31,783 bases of DNA from Actinomycetes bacterium (GCA_030152105.1 JASLIH010000350.1:1-31783), one strand, 5' to 3'; numbered from the stretch's first letter, positions 14,359-26,560 are shown. Numbers and translations: made by a program. The notes: generated by a model not told the origin, from the letters alone.

Positions 14359-15219
14359 TCAGGTGTCGGCCAGGAGGCGGGCTCGCTGCTCCTCGCTGTC
14401 GAAGTCGGGCTTGGGCCAGGTCAGCTTCATGTCCTCGAGGTGCTCGACCAGCAGGTTGGCGACCGCCCAGTCGCGGTACCACTTGCGGTCGGCCGGGACC
14501 CGGTACCAGGGGGCGGTGTCGTTGTTGCAGCGCTCCAGGGCGGCCGCGTACGCCTCCTGGTAGTCGGCCCACGAGGCCCGCTCGTCGACGTCGTGGGGGT
14601 TGAACTTCCAGAGCTTGGTCGGGTCGTCGAGCCGGGCCAGCAGGCGCTGGCGCTGCTCCTCCTTGGAGATGTGCAGGAACACCTTGACCACGCGGACGTC
14701 GTCGTCGGCCAGCCGGGCCTCGAAGCGGTTGATGGCGGCGTAGCGCCGCATCCAGGTCGTCCGCGGGACCAGGTTGTGCACCCGGACGATCAGGACGTCC
14801 TCGTAGTGGGAGCGGTCGAACACTCCCAGCTTGCCCGGCCCGGGCAGCCGCCGGCGGATCCGCCACAGGAAGTCGTGGGCCAGCTCCTCCTTCGTCGGGG
14901 CCTTGAACGAGGTGATGGCGCAGCCCTGCGGGTCGACCTGGCCGACGACGTGGCGGATCACGCCGCCCTTGCCCGAGGTGTCCATGCCCTGGAGGATCAG
15001 CAGCAGCCGCCGCGACCCGCCGCTGACCCCCTCGGCGTGGAGCCGCTCCTGGAGGTCGGACAGGCGCGGGGAGAGGCCGGCCAGTGACGCCCTTCCGGCC
15101 GCCTTGTCGCCGTCGAACCCGGGCGTGGCGCGGGTGTCGAGCGCGCTCAGGTCGACCGGGCCGGACGGGACCCGCAGCAGGTCCGAGACCCGCGCGGCCG
15201 CCTTGGAGCTCTTGGCCAT
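14359..15219 (-). CDS. ppk2: polyphosphate kinase 2 family protein
   Basis: A 286-residue P-loop phosphotransferase from ATG 15219-15217 (GGAAAGG six bases upstream). Walker A is LQGMDTSGKGG (76-86) with the PPK2-specific Asp80; Walker B is FDRSHYEDVL (134-143); other family marks are KAPTKEELAHDFLWRI (106-121), KVFLHISKEEQRQRL (179-193) and WYRVPADRKWYRDW (238-251). PPK2 enzymes move phosphate between polyphosphate and nucleotides, most often making ADP or ATP from AMP or ADP in the cytoplasm. The 286-residue single-domain form with 'TKLWKFNP' resembles classes that phosphorylate AMP and ADP, but class cannot be fixed by eye. It is divergent from the ThpR-like gene across 104 bases. Confidence 0.93.
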   Translation of the reverse strand: MAKSSKAAARVSDLLRVPSGPVDLSALDTRATPGFDGDKAAGRASLAGLSPRLSDLQERLHAEGVSGGSRRLLLILQGMDTSGKGGVIRHVVGQVDPQGCAITSFKAPTKEELAHDFLWRIRRRLPGPGKLGVFDRSHYEDVLIVRVHNLVPRTTWMRRYAAINRFEARLADDDVRVVKVFLHISKEEQRQRLLARLDDPTKLWKFNPHDVDERASWADYQEAYAAALERCNNDTAPWYRVPADRKWYRDWAVANLLVEHLEDMKLTWPKPDFDSEEQRARLLADT

Positions 15220-15323
15220 GGGATGCCTTTCCAGCGGGGACGATGGCCGGCATCGTCGCACCTCGGCCCCGGCGGCGCACGCCGGGGCCCGCCCGGGCAA
15301 GCGATGCTGCCAGACTAGGTCCC

Positions 15324-15836
15324 ATGGCCCGCCTGTTCGTGGCCCTCCGGCCGCCGCCCGAGGTGGTCGCGCTGCTCTCGGCCCTCGACCGGCCGGCCCT
15401 GCCCGGCGTCCGCTGGTCGGTGCCCGAGCAGTGGCTGGTCAAGCTGCGGCCCCTCGGCCACGTGGACGGGCGGGTGGTCCCGGCGCTCCGCGACGCTCTC
15501 GGGGCCGAGCTGGACGGGGCGCCGGCGGCGGCCTGCCGGCTCGGGCCGGCCACCCGCCGGCTCGGCGGGCAGTGGCTGGGCGTGCCCGTCGCCGGGCTCG
15601 ACGACCTGTCCGCGGTGGTGTTCGAGGCCACCGAGGAGCTGGTCCCGGTCACCCACCCCCAGCCCTACCAGGCCGACCTGGTGCTGGCCAGGGGCCGGGT
15701 CCCGAGCGAGCTGGCCGGCCGTCCCGTCGCCGGTTCCTGGACGGCCAGGTCGGTGTCGCTGCTCGCCGACCGCTCCGCGCCGGGGCGGGTGCGGTTCGAG
15801 GAGCTGGCCAGCTTCCCGCTGGAGGACCCGGCCTGA
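15324..15836 (+). CDS. ThpR/LigT-like 2H-phosphoesterase-fold protein with both catalytic motifs lost
   Basis: A 170-residue protein from ATG 15324; ribosome binding is weak (AGGT). The start MARLFVALRPPPEVVALLSAL, the first core strand WLVKLRPLGHVD (37-48), the LGPATRRLGGQWLGVPV segment and the second strand ADLVLARGR (117-125) follow the order of RNA 2',3'-cyclic phosphodiesterases (ThpR). Those enzymes need two HxT motifs, 'HLTLRFLG' and 'HLTLAR'. Here they read LVKLRPLG and DLVLAR, so both His and both Thr are replaced (L38, K40, D118, V120). The surrounding Leu, Gly and Arg are kept, which suggests a retained fold and a non-enzymatic, perhaps RNA- or nucleotide-binding role (inference). 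Function otherwise unknown. Confidence 0.72.
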   Translation: MARLFVALRPPPEVVALLSALDRPALPGVRWSVPEQWLVKLRPLGHVDGRVVPALRDALGAELDGAPAAACRLGPATRRLGGQWLGVPVAGLDDLSAVVFEATEELVPVTHPQPYQADLVLARGRVPSELAGRPVAGSWTARSVSLLADRSAPGRVRFEELASFPLEDPA

Positions 15837-15918
15837 TCGGCCCGGGCGACCAACCTGATTGGCACAGCGGACGGGACAGGGCATCATCGTGGCCTCGGAC
15901 GATCCGTCGGAGGTTGCC

Positions 15919-16302
15919 ATGAGGAAGCGGGACCCGTCCGACAGCCAGGACGACGACGACCGCAAGCTGATCTCCCTCCAGGACAAGCACGACGCCGACC
16001 GGCTGCTGCAGCAGGCGTTCGCGGCCGGCGAGCTGGACGCCGAGGAGCTCAAGGTGCGGCGCGGCAAGGTCTACGCGGCTGTCACCCCGCGCGAGCTGTG
16101 GAAGGCCAGCGGCCACCGGGCCGGGTCGCGGGAGCGGGCCGACAAGGCCGAGATCCGGCGCTCCATCCGCCTGCAGCTGGCGATCGTGGGGTTCGCCGTC
16201 ATCATCATGATGTTCGTGCTGCTCGGGACCATCATCAACAACCAGGGCGGCACGGTCGACACCCCGGTGTTCCCCTGGGAGTGGGGCAGCAGCGACAACT
16301 GA
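15919..16302 (+). CDS. small membrane protein with a DUF1707-like domain
   Basis: A 127-residue protein from ATG 15919, chosen for GGAGG at 15909-15913. Residues 22-65 (DKHDADRLLQQAFAAGELDAEELKVRRGKVYAAVTPREL) follow the DUF1707/SHOCT-type pattern: 'aDRl...aaGeLd.eEl..R...vyaA.t..EL'. One transmembrane helix lies at 85-107 and the C-terminus (TPVFPWEWGSSDN) would be outside. A promoter is visible upstream: TTGGCA (15859-15864), 17 bases, CATCAT (15882-15887). DUF1707 proteins are small actinobacterial envelope proteins of unknown function. A highly charged Asp/Arg start precedes the domain. Confidence 0.7.
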   Translation: MRKRDPSDSQDDDDRKLISLQDKHDADRLLQQAFAAGELDAEELKVRRGKVYAAVTPRELWKASGHRAGSRERADKAEIRRSIRLQLAIVGFAVIIMMFVLLGTIINNQGGTVDTPVFPWEWGSSDN

Positions 16303-16305
16303 CCC

Positions 16306-16345
16306 TTGAAGTTCGATAGTGACGCTATTACAGTAGCGTCACTAT
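16306..16345 (+). promoter_or_regulatory. tetR promoter with a perfect 12-bp palindromic operator
   Basis: ATAGTGACGCTA (16316-16327) is repeated exactly in inverse at 16334-16345 with a 6-base spacer, giving a 30-base symmetric site whose right arm includes the first two bases of the tetR ATG. TTGAAG (16306-16311) and TACAGT (16329-16334), 17 bases apart, form a promoter buried in the site; its start point would fall one to three bases before the ATG, so the mRNA is leaderless. This is the expected geometry of an autorepressing TetR operator. Confidence 0.8.
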
Positions 16346-16976
16346 GACAAAGCAGCGGCTCACGCGGGCCGAGAAGAGCGCTCAGACCCGGGCCCAGTTG
16401 ATGGCCTCGGCCCGGCAGCAGTTCCTGCGCCACGGGTTCCACGCCTGCTCGCTCGAGCTGGTGGCCGAGGAGGCAGGCTTCACCATCGGCGCTGTCTACT
16501 CCCGCTTCGGCAGCAAGGCCGACCTGTTCCTGGCCATTCTGGACGAGCGTATCGACCAGCTTGTGGCCGAGGTGGCCGCGGTGGCCGGCCTCGACCAGCC
16601 GATCCCCGAGCAGGCCGAGCTCCTGGCCGGCCGCCGCATGGCCCTGCTCGACCGGGAGCGGGAGTGGTTCCCGCTGGTGCTCGAGTTCTGGTCGCACGCG
16701 GCCCGCGACGAGCGCCTGCGGCGCGAGTTCGGCGCCCGCCACGAGCGCCTGGTCGGGGCCTACGCCGGCCTGATCGAGGCCGACTACGCCCGGCTCGGCC
16801 TTCCCCTCCCCCTGGCCCCGGAGGTGCTGGCCAGGGCGGTGGTGGCGATGGGCAACGGCGTCGCCCTCGAGCGGCTCACCGACCCGGCCCGGGTGCCCGA
16901 GGGGCTGCTGTCCACCATGGCGGTGGCCTTCCTGCGCGGAGTGACGGCCGACGGGCCGGGGGAACGGAGGTTCTGA
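16344..16976 (+). CDS. TetR family transcriptional repressor
   Basis: A 210-residue protein. The N-terminal TetR HTH spans about residues 14-62 (TRAQLMASARQQFLRHGF ... VAEEAGFTIGAVYSRFGSKADLF); the rest is a helical ligand-binding and dimerisation domain with no recognisable ligand class. ATG 16344 has no ribosome binding site and lies inside its own palindromic operator. The adenylating enzyme gene starts one base after the stop codon region (stop 16974-16976, ATG 16978), so the two form an operon and the enzyme is the likely target of regulation. The inducer may be the enzyme's carboxylic acid substrate or its CoA ester (inference). Confidence 0.92.
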   Translation: MTKQRLTRAEKSAQTRAQLMASARQQFLRHGFHACSLELVAEEAGFTIGAVYSRFGSKADLFLAILDERIDQLVAEVAAVAGLDQPIPEQAELLAGRRMALLDREREWFPLVLEFWSHAARDERLRREFGARHERLVGAYAGLIEADYARLGLPLPLAPEVLARAVVAMGNGVALERLTDPARVPEGLLSTMAVAFLRGVTADGPGERRF

Positions 16977-16977
16977 G

Positions 16978-18395
16978 ATGGCACCGACCAACCAGGCCAG
17001 ACGGCTGGGCGAGATCGCCGGGGCGATGCGCCTGGCCGGCGAGCTCATCGGGCACGACCGCTGGACCGAAGCCGAGCTGGCCGCCCACCAGCGCCGGCGG
17101 CTGGAGGAGATGGTCCGCCACGCGGCGGCCAGCTCCCCCTTCTACCGGGAGCGCTACGCCGGCGTCGGCCTCGGGCCCGCCGGCCCGGTCGAGCTCGGCC
17201 AGCTGCCGACCGTCGACAAGGCGACGGTGATGGACCGCTTCGACGACCTGGTGACCGACCGGCGCCTCACCCTGGCCGCGGTCGAGGCCCACCTGGACGG
17301 CCTGGACGGCGACCAGCTGCTGGACGGCCGCTACCGGGCCATGGCCACCGGCGGCAGCACCGGCCGCAAGGGGGTGTTCGTGGCCGACCGGCCCGAGTGG
17401 CGCCAGTACCTGGCCGGGTTCTTCCGCTGGAACCACTACGTCGGCATGAAACCCCGGCTGCCGCGCCGGGTGCGGATCGCCTCCATCGCCGCCGCCCGGC
17501 CCCTGCACATGACCTACCGGATGGCGGCCAGCATCGACGTCGGGATGTACCGGGTCCTGCGGCTTGAGGCGGCCACCCCGCCGGCGGCCATGGTCGAGGC
17601 CCTGAACCGGCACCAGCCGGAGTTCCTGTACGCCTACGGGTCGGTGCTCGGGCTGCTCGCCGCCGAACAGCTGGAGGGCCGGCTGCGGATCAGCCCGGCG
17701 ACCATCGCCAGCTCGGGCGAGACCCACACCGACGAGCTGCGCGACGCCATCCGGGCCGCCTGGGGGACCAGCTCCTTCGAGCTGTACGCCATGACCGAGG
17801 CCGGCATCCTCGGCTCCCACTGCGAGCGGCACAGCGGCATCCACCTGTTCGAGGACCAGGCGATCGTCGAGGTGGTCGACGAGCACGACCGGCCCGTCCC
17901 GGACGGCCAGCTCGGCCACAAGCTGCTGGTCACCAACCTGGTCACCCGGACCCAGCCGCTGATCCGCTACGAGGTCTCGGACATGGTCGCGGTGGCCACC
18001 GAGCGCTGTCCCTGCGGCCGCCCGTTCCGGCTGCTGGCCGGGGTCGAGGGCCGCAACGACGACATCCTCCACCTCCCGGCGGCCGCCGGGGGCACGACCG
18101 CCGTCCATCCTCTGGCCCTGCGCACCGCCCTGGCCGGCATCCCCGGCCTGTCCCAGTACAAGGTGGTCCACGACGCCGACGGCCTGCACGTCCGGGTCGC
18201 CCTACGCCCCGGCGCCGACCCCGCCGAGGCGGCCCGTCTGGTCACCACCCGGCTGACCGGCAAGCTGACCGCCCAGGGCGCGACCCGCCCGGTGATCGAG
18301 GTCGAGCTGCGCGCCACCCTTCAGGACGAGCGCGACACCGCCGGCAAGTTCAAGCTGGTCGAGTCGCGCCTGCCACGCCCGGCGGCCCGCGTCCC

Positions 18396-18399
<4 letters not shown>
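16978..18399 (+). CDS. adenylate-forming enzyme, phenylacetate-CoA ligase / F390-synthetase-like
   Basis: A 473-residue cytoplasmic protein from ATG 16978 with GGAGG (16966-16970). Marks of the PaaK-like branch: an N-terminal helix RLEEMVRHAAASSPFYRERY (41-60), the phosphate-binding loop ATGGSTGRKG (123-132), YAMTEAG (270-276), the 'PLIRYEVSDM' hinge region (327-336) and a C-terminal Lys in AGKFKLVES. CPCG (344-347) resembles the Cys pair of PaaK-type proteins. Such enzymes activate a carboxylic acid with ATP and usually pass it to CoA; related proteins adenylate cofactor F420. No other aromatic-catabolism or biosynthetic gene is adjacent, so substrate is open. The stop codon shares bases with the stop of the convergent helicase gene (CTAG at 18396-18399). 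Confidence 0.82.
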
Positions 18400-21857
<3,458 letters not shown>

Positions 21858-21970
21858 GGCCCGAACCTACCACGCCCGTCGGTCAGCCCCTCGGGGCGGT
21901 AACTCGCGGCCCCGTGGGATAGAACGGTAGGCGAGCGCGGGGAGCCGCGAGGTCGACCATCGGACTGGGG

Positions 21971-23962
21971 ATGAGCGCCGGCATGGGCATCGTTCGGGAT
22001 GCGGTTCCGCGGCGGTGTGACAGCCTGATCCCGCCCGGGCCTCCGCCCAGGGCGTTGACGAGGTGGCTGCTCCAGCACCAGGTCGGCGAGGTCGAGGGCC
22101 CGGAGGCCAAGGAGACGGCCGCCGACCAGCACCCGTGGTGGCAGGTGATGTGCCTCACCGGGGTCGACTACTTCTCGACCCTGAGCTACCTGCCGGGGAT
22201 CGCGGCCCTGGCCGCCGGCGCCCTGGCGCCGCTGGCGACCCTGCTGATCGTCCTGCTGACGCTGTTCGGGATGCTGCCGGTGTACCGGTGGGTGGCCGCC
22301 GAGAGCCCGCACGGGCACGGCTCGGTGGCCATGCTGGAGCGGCTGCTGTCGTTCTGGGGCGGCAAGCTGTTCGTCCTGACCCTGCTCGGGTTCGTGGCCA
22401 CCTCCTGGATCATCACCATCACCCTGTCGTCGGCCGACGCCACCGCCCACATCGTGGAGAACCCCCTCACCCCCGGCTTCCTCCAGGACCAGCAGGTCCC
22501 GATCACCCTGGCGCTGCTGGTGGTGCTGGGCGCGGTGTTCCTGGCCGGGTTCAGCGAGGCGGTCAGCATCGCCATCCCCCTGGTGGTCACCTACCTGCTG
22601 CTGAACGCGGTGGTGGTGGCCGCCGGGCTGGTCCAGATCCTGACCGACCCCGGGCAGCTGCCGGCCTGGCGGGACACGCTCGCCGCCGCGCACGCCAGCC
22701 CCGGCGAGATGCTGCGCACGGCCGTGCTGGCCTTCCCGCTGCTGGTGCTGGGGCTGTCGGGGTTCGAGACCGGCGTGAGCATGATGCCGCTGATCAAGAC
22801 CGAGGGCGCCACCGAGGAGGAGCGCCTGGCGGCGCGCATCCGCAACACCCGCCGCCTGCTGACCGTGGCCGCGGCCATCATGAGCGTCTACCTGCTGGCC
22901 ACCACCTTCGTCACCGCCGTGCTCATCCCCCCGGCCGAGTTCCAGGAGGGTGGGCAGGCCAGCGGGCGGGCCCTGGCCTTCCTGGCCCACCAGTACCTGG
23001 GCGAGGGCTTCGGCACCGTCTACGACATCAGCTCGATCCTCATCCTGTGGTTCGCGGGCGCGTCGGCGATGGCCGGGCTCATCAACATCGTGCCCCGCTA
23101 CCTGCCCGGGTACGGGATGGCGCCCGAGTGGGGCCGGGCCGTGCGCCCGGTGGTGCTCGTCTACACCGCGCTGGCCGTGGTCATCACCATCCTGTTCAAG
23201 GCGAACGTCAACGCCCAGGCAGGCGCCTATGCCACCGGGATCCTGGCCATGATGGTCTCGGCCTCGTTCGCGGTGACCATCGCCGCCCGGCGACGGGGCA
23301 GGCGGCGGGCGGCGCTGAGGTTCAGTCTGGTGACCCTTGTCCTGCTGTACGCCCTGGCCGACAACGTGATCGAGAAGCCCGACGGCATCGCCATCTCGGC
23401 CGGCTTCATCCTCGGCATCGGGGTCGTCTCGCTCGTCTCCCGGGTCTGGCGCAGCACCGAGCTGCGGGCCAGCCGGATCGAGTTCGACGACACCGCCAGG
23501 GAGCTGATCGCCGAGGCCATCGCCAGCGGTGGGCTCCACGTCATCGCCAACAAGCGCCAGGCCGGCGACGCCCTCGAGTACGCCCTCAAGGAGCAGGAGC
23601 AGCGCGCCATCAACCCCATCCCTGCCGACGCGCACGTGCTCTTCCTCGAGATCACCGTGCAGGACCCCTCCGACTTCTCCCGGGTCCTCGAGGTCCGTGG
23701 GGTGAAGGTCGACGGCTTCCGCGTCCTGCGGACCGACAGCCCGGTCGTCCCCAACACCCTGGCCGCCGTGCTGCTGTGCCTCGGCCAGATCAGCGGCCTG
23801 CGGCCACACTGCTACTTCCAGTGGGCCGAGGGCCACCCGCTGGGCAACCTGCTGCGCTACCTGCTGTTCGGCGAGGGCGACACCGCCCCGGTGACCCGGG
23901 AGGTCCTGCGCGAGGTCGAGCCCGACCCGGCGAGGCGGCCCGCCATCCACGTCGGCGGCTGA
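21971..23962 (+). CDS. APC-superfamily permease with a long cytosolic C-terminal domain
   Basis: A 663-residue membrane protein from ATG 21971 (GGGG just upstream; ATG 21983 is an alternative). The core, residues about 55-500, has twelve or so membrane segments, beginning [21 protein letters not shown], which resembles the unwound first helix 'G.dY..sl.Y.PG' of APC-type transporters; [15 protein letters not shown] is a second conserved substrate-site region. Residues 500-663 form a soluble domain ([19 protein letters not shown] ... [20 protein letters not shown] ... [11 protein letters not shown]). This large actinobacterial APC group includes amino-acid and potassium transporters, so the substrate is not assigned. 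It is divergent from the helicase fusion; the 113-base gap has only weak promoter-like sequences (for example TAGAAC at 21920). Confidence 0.85.
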   Translation: MSAGMGIVRDAVPRRCDSLIPPGPPPRALTRWLLQHQVGEVEGPEAKETAADQHPWWQVMCLTGVDYFSTLSYLPGIAALAAGALAPLATLLIVLLTLFGMLPVYRWVAAESPHGHGSVAMLERLLSFWGGKLFVLTLLGFVATSWIITITLSSADATAHIVENPLTPGFLQDQQVPITLALLVVLGAVFLAGFSEAVSIAIPLVVTYLLLNAVVVAAGLVQILTDPGQLPAWRDTLAAAHASPGEMLRTAVLAFPLLVLGLSGFETGVSMMPLIKTEGATEEERLAARIRNTRRLLTVAAAIMSVYLLATTFVTAVLIPPAEFQEGGQASGRALAFLAHQYLGEGFGTVYDISSILILWFAGASAMAGLINIVPRYLPGYGMAPEWGRAVRPVVLVYTALAVVITILFKANVNAQAGAYATGILAMMVSASFAVTIAARRRGRRRAALRFSLVTLVLLYALADNVIEKPDGIAISAGFILGIGVVSLVSRVWRSTELRASRIEFDDTARELIAEAIASGGLHVIANKRQAGDALEYALKEQEQRAINPIPADAHVLFLEITVQDPSDFSRVLEVRGVKVDGFRVLRTDSPVVPNTLAAVLLCLGQISGLRPHCYFQWAEGHPLGNLLRYLLFGEGDTAPVTREVLREVEPDPARRPAIHVGG

Positions 23963-23972
23963 GCGGGCAGCA

Positions 23973-24072
23973 ACTTACTCGGTTCAGTCATCTGGATCTG
24001 ATAGCTCCCCAAGGTATTGACGCCGCGCTGTTCGGGATGCTTTCCTCCCTCTACTTACACGGTTCAGTAATC
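23973..24072. repeat. pair of 20-bp direct repeats 80 bp apart in a low-GC patch
   Basis: ACTTACTCGGTTCAGTCATC (23973-23992) and ACTTACACGGTTCAGTAATC (24053-24072) agree at 18 of 20 bases, start to start exactly 80. The patch between them is visibly less GC-rich than its surroundings and has no gene. It joins the APC permease gene to the cut end of an ABC ATPase gene, so it may be the scar of a mobile element or a recombination product. No transposase or terminal inverted repeats are seen. Confidence 0.6.
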
Positions 24073-24079
24073 AGAGGGG

Positions 24080-24259
24080 ACCGCGGTCATCCTCCACCGG
24101 GGCGAGGTGGTCGAGACCGGGGCCACCGAGCGGGTCTTCGGCGACCCACAGCACCCCTACACCCGGTCGCTGCTAGCCTCCGTACCACAGCTGCACCGAA
24201 AGTGGGACCGGGACGAGCGGCGGCTCGTCAGCGAGCCGGCAGGGGAGGGGAGCGGGTGA
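24080..24259 (+). pseudogene. 3' remnant of an oligopeptide ABC transporter ATPase (DppF/OppF-like)
   Basis: The frame from 24080 to the TGA at 24257-24259 reads [14 protein letters not shown], then [18 protein letters not shown] and [10 protein letters not shown]. That is the standard C-terminus of Dpp/Opp-type ATPases ('vmy.G.ivE.G....vf..P.HPYT..Ll..vP'). Everything before it, including the Walker motifs, is gone and there is no start codon. Its stop overlaps the GTG of the LacI gene (GTGA), preserving an ancestral dppF-lacI junction. The 5' boundary lies at the low-GC repeat patch. Confidence 0.85.
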
Positions 24260-25275
24260 CCAAGCGGGCCACCATCGGCGACATCGCCCAGCGGGCCGGG
24301 CTGTCCAAGGGCGCCGTCTCCTACGCCCTCAACGGCCTGCCCGGGGTGTCGGAGTCGACCCGCCAGCGAGTCCTCAAGCTGGCCGCCGAGATGGGCTGGC
24401 GCCCGAACAGCGCCGCCAGAGCCCTGTCGGCGTCCCGGGCCGGCGCCCTCGGGCTGGTCGTGGCCCGGCCGGCCAGCACACTCGGCGTCGAGCCGTTCTT
24501 CATGAAGCTGCTGTCGGGGATCGAGAACACCCTCGCCGCCCGCTCCACCGCCCTGGTCCTGCAGGTCGTGCGCGACCACGACGCCGAGGGCGAGGCCTAC
24601 CGCCGCTGGTGGGCCGAGCGGCTGGTCGACGGCATCTTCCTGATCGACCTGTGCATCGAGGACAAGCGGGTGCTGGTGCTGGAGGAGCTGGGCCTGCCCG
24701 CGGTGGTCATCGGCGGCCCCGGCCACCACGGCCGCCTGCCCGCGGTGTGGAGCGACGACAGCAGCGCCATGGCCATGGTGGTCGAGTACCTGGCCGCTCT
24801 CGGCCACCGCCACGTGGCCCGGGTCGCCGGGCCGGCGGGCCTGCTCCACACCGAGCTGCGCGGCCGCGCCTTCGAGGAGGTCGGGGCCCGGCTGGAGCTG
24901 GACTCGGCGGTCACCGTGGCCACCGACTACAGCCCCGAGCAGGGAGCCCAGGCGACCCGCCGGCTGCTGTCGGGCGCCTCCCGGCCAACGGCGGTGATCT
25001 ACGACAACGAGGTGATGGCCGTGGCCGGCACCTCGGTGGCCCACGAGATGGCGGTGGACGTGCCAAGGGACCTGTCGATCGTGGCCTGGGACGACTCGGT
25101 CCTGTGCCAGATCGTCCACCCACCCCTGACCGTCCTCAGCCGCGACATCATGGCGTATGGGGCCCGGGCCGCCGAGCGCCTGCTCGCCCTGCTCGACGGC
25201 GAGACCGTCGGCGACTTCGAGGACGCCATGCCCCGGCTCATCACCCGCGGCAGCACCGCCCGCCCCCCTACCTGA
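24256..25275 (+). CDS. LacI family transcriptional regulator
   Basis: A 339-residue protein from GTG 24256 with GGGGAGGGG (24242-24250). Residues 1-55 are the LacI HTH and hinge: [20 protein letters not shown], then [20 protein letters not shown] and [13 protein letters not shown]. Residues 60-335 are the periplasmic-binding-protein-like sensor with [40 protein letters not shown] and [19 protein letters not shown]. The usual sugar-binding 'GyDd' is AWDDS. Such proteins control carbohydrate uptake and breakdown. Its original operon partner, an oligopeptide-type transporter, has been deleted except for the 3' end of one ATPase gene, so its present target is uncertain; no LacI-like palindrome was found beside it. 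Confidence 0.93.
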   Translation: MTKRATIGDIAQRAGLSKGAVSYALNGLPGVSESTRQRVLKLAAEMGWRPNSAARALSASRAGALGLVVARPASTLGVEPFFMKLLSGIENTLAARSTALVLQVVRDHDAEGEAYRRWWAERLVDGIFLIDLCIEDKRVLVLEELGLPAVVIGGPGHHGRLPAVWSDDSSAMAMVVEYLAALGHRHVARVAGPAGLLHTELRGRAFEEVGARLELDSAVTVATDYSPEQGAQATRRLLSGASRPTAVIYDNEVMAVAGTSVAHEMAVDVPRDLSIVAWDDSVLCQIVHPPLTVLSRDIMAYGARAAERLLALLDGETVGDFEDAMPRLITRGSTARPPT

Positions 25276-25276
25276 G

Positions 25277-25295
25277 CGGCCCGCCCGGCGGGCCG
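25277..25295 (+). terminator. GC hairpin between the lacI-family gene and the next gene
   Basis: CGGCCCG (25277-25283) pairs with CGGGCCG (25289-25295) around a 5-base loop, directly after the LacI stop. No U-run follows and the next ATG is 18 bases downstream, so it may terminate partially or act in the leader of the downstream gene. Confidence 0.4.
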
Positions 25296-25312
25296 GCGGT
25301 ACGCTGGCCGCC

Positions 25313-26311
25313 ATGCGCTCCCGCCTCGCCGCCGTGCTCGCCGTCGCCCTCGTGTGCCTGGCCCTGCCGGCGTCGGCCCAGGAGGTCGATGGGGCCGAGG
25401 TGGCCCTGCGCCTCGAGGACCCGCGCATCTACGAGTCGAGCGGCCTGGCCCTCAGCCGGCGCCACCAGGCGGTGGTGTGGACCCACAACGACAGCGGCGA
25501 CGCGGCGCGGTTGTTCGCGGTCGGCTCCGAGGGCCGTACCCTGGCCACCCTCACCCTGGCCGGGGTCGAGGCCCGTGACTGGGAGGCGCTGGCCGCCGGC
25601 ACCGACGACCGGGGCCGGCCGGCCCTGTTCGTCGGCGACATCGGCGACAACCAGGGCGTCTGGCCCGATGTGTCGGTGTACCGGGTGGCTGAGCCGGCAC
25701 AGCTGCGCGACGCCACCGTCCCGGCGGTGCGCTACCGGCTCCGCTACGCCGACGGCTCCCACAACGCCGAGGCCCTGCTGGTCGACCCGCGCAGCAACCG
25801 CCTCTACGTGGCCACCAAACAGGAGGCCGGCGGCGGCCTGTACCGGGCCCCGTCCCGCCTCCGGACCGACCAGATCAACGTCCTGCACCGCGTGGCCAGC
25901 GTCCCCCCGGTCATCACCGACGGCGCCTTCGCCCCCGACGGCCGCCTGTTCGTCCTCCGCGACTACCAGGGCGCCTACGTCTACCGAGCACCCGGCCGCC
26001 GGGTCGGGTCGTTCGAGCTCCCACCGCAGTTCCAGGGCGAGTCGATCACCGTGACCGCCGACGGCCGCTCGGTCCTGGCCGGTTCCGAAGGCCCGGAGAG
26101 CGAGGTCTGGCGCGTCCCCCTGCCCGAGTCGGCCCTGGCCAAGCTCACCCCGACCACCCGCCCCTCACCGGCGTCGACCCCGACGCTCGCCGACCAGCCG
26201 GCGACCCCCGGCGGGTGGGGGAGGGCGGCGCCGTTCCTGGTGGCGACCGCCGCCCTCGTCCTGGCGGCCGCGGCCGCCCTTACGTTCGTCACCCGGCGCC
26301 GCCGTTCCTAG
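25313..26311 (+). CDS. secreted propeller-like protein with C-terminal membrane anchor
   Basis: A 332-residue protein from ATG 25313; no clear ribosome binding site. Residues 1-23 are a signal peptide (LAAVLAVALVCLALPASAQ, cleavage after SA-Q region). The body has repeated strand patterns with Asp/Gly turns: VVWTHNDSGDAARLFAV, LFVGDIGDNQGVWPDVSVYRV, ALLVDPRSNRLYVATKQ, GAFAPDGRLFVLRDYQGAYV and ESITVTADGRSVLAGSEG, consistent with a beta-propeller. Residues 275-302 are a Pro/Thr-rich stalk, 304-325 a transmembrane helix, and the end is RRRRS, a stop-transfer anchor without a sortase motif. It would be displayed on the cell surface. 'NDSGD' and 'IGDNQG' blocks could bind calcium. Function unknown. 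Confidence 0.78.
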   Translation: MRSRLAAVLAVALVCLALPASAQEVDGAEVALRLEDPRIYESSGLALSRRHQAVVWTHNDSGDAARLFAVGSEGRTLATLTLAGVEARDWEALAAGTDDRGRPALFVGDIGDNQGVWPDVSVYRVAEPAQLRDATVPAVRYRLRYADGSHNAEALLVDPRSNRLYVATKQEAGGGLYRAPSRLRTDQINVLHRVASVPPVITDGAFAPDGRLFVLRDYQGAYVYRAPGRRVGSFELPPQFQGESITVTADGRSVLAGSEGPESEVWRVPLPESALAKLTPTTRPSPASTPTLADQPATPGGWGRAAPFLVATAALVLAAAAALTFVTRRRRS

Positions 26312-26323
26312 AGCGAATGGACG

Positions 26324-26420
26324 TCCCGATCCGATGGACGGCCCCTGATCCCCCTGGAGGCCCCCCGATCCCCATGGACAGCCCCGATCCCCATGGACAG
26401 CCCGGGCCTGTGGACAGCCC
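26324..26420. repeat. short degenerate tandem repeat, intergenic
   Basis: About five imperfect units of 17-21 bases each end in a variant of ATGGACAGC: GATGGACGG, CTGGAGG, CATGGACAG, CATGGACAG, TGTGGACAG, and are separated by CCCCGATCC-like stretches. The cluster lies between the convergent propeller gene and glyA, just before the dispersed repeat copy B. No open frame of interest runs through it. Confidence 0.7.
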
Positions 26421-26468
26421 CGAGCACCCCACCCGGCTGTGGGCTACCCTCCCGTTCGGGGGCCCCAG
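26409..26468. repeat. dispersed 60-bp repeat, copy B (intergenic)
   Basis: Gap-free partner of 20336-20395, with 51 of 60 bases the same and the last 24 identical. Here it sits in the 281-base gap between two convergent genes. Its CCCG-TT-CGGG core can form a hairpin and may help end transcription from both sides. Confidence 0.8.
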
Positions 26469-26469
26469 G

Positions 26470-26560
26470 AACCCAGGGTGAGGGTCCGGCGCGACCCGGG
26501 GTGAAGGGCCGGCGCGACCCAGGGTGAGGGTCCGGCGCGACCCAGGGTGAGGTCCAGCAT
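26470..26560. repeat. 23-bp tandem repeat, four units, intergenic
   Basis: Units start at 26470, 26493, 26516 and 26539; the third unit is GACCCAGGGTGAGGGTCC plus GGCGC. Units one and three differ by one base, unit two by three, unit four has a one-base deletion and diverges at its end. The units abut directly, without spacers. The rest of the gap to the glyA stop (26561-26592) shows nothing notable. Confidence 0.85.

Noticed and set aside
24000..24080. Intact insertion sequence in the low-GC patch
   Set aside because: No transposase frame and no terminal inverted repeats; only two direct repeats remain.
26470..26560. CRISPR array
   Set aside because: The 23-base units abut without spacers and no cas genes are present.
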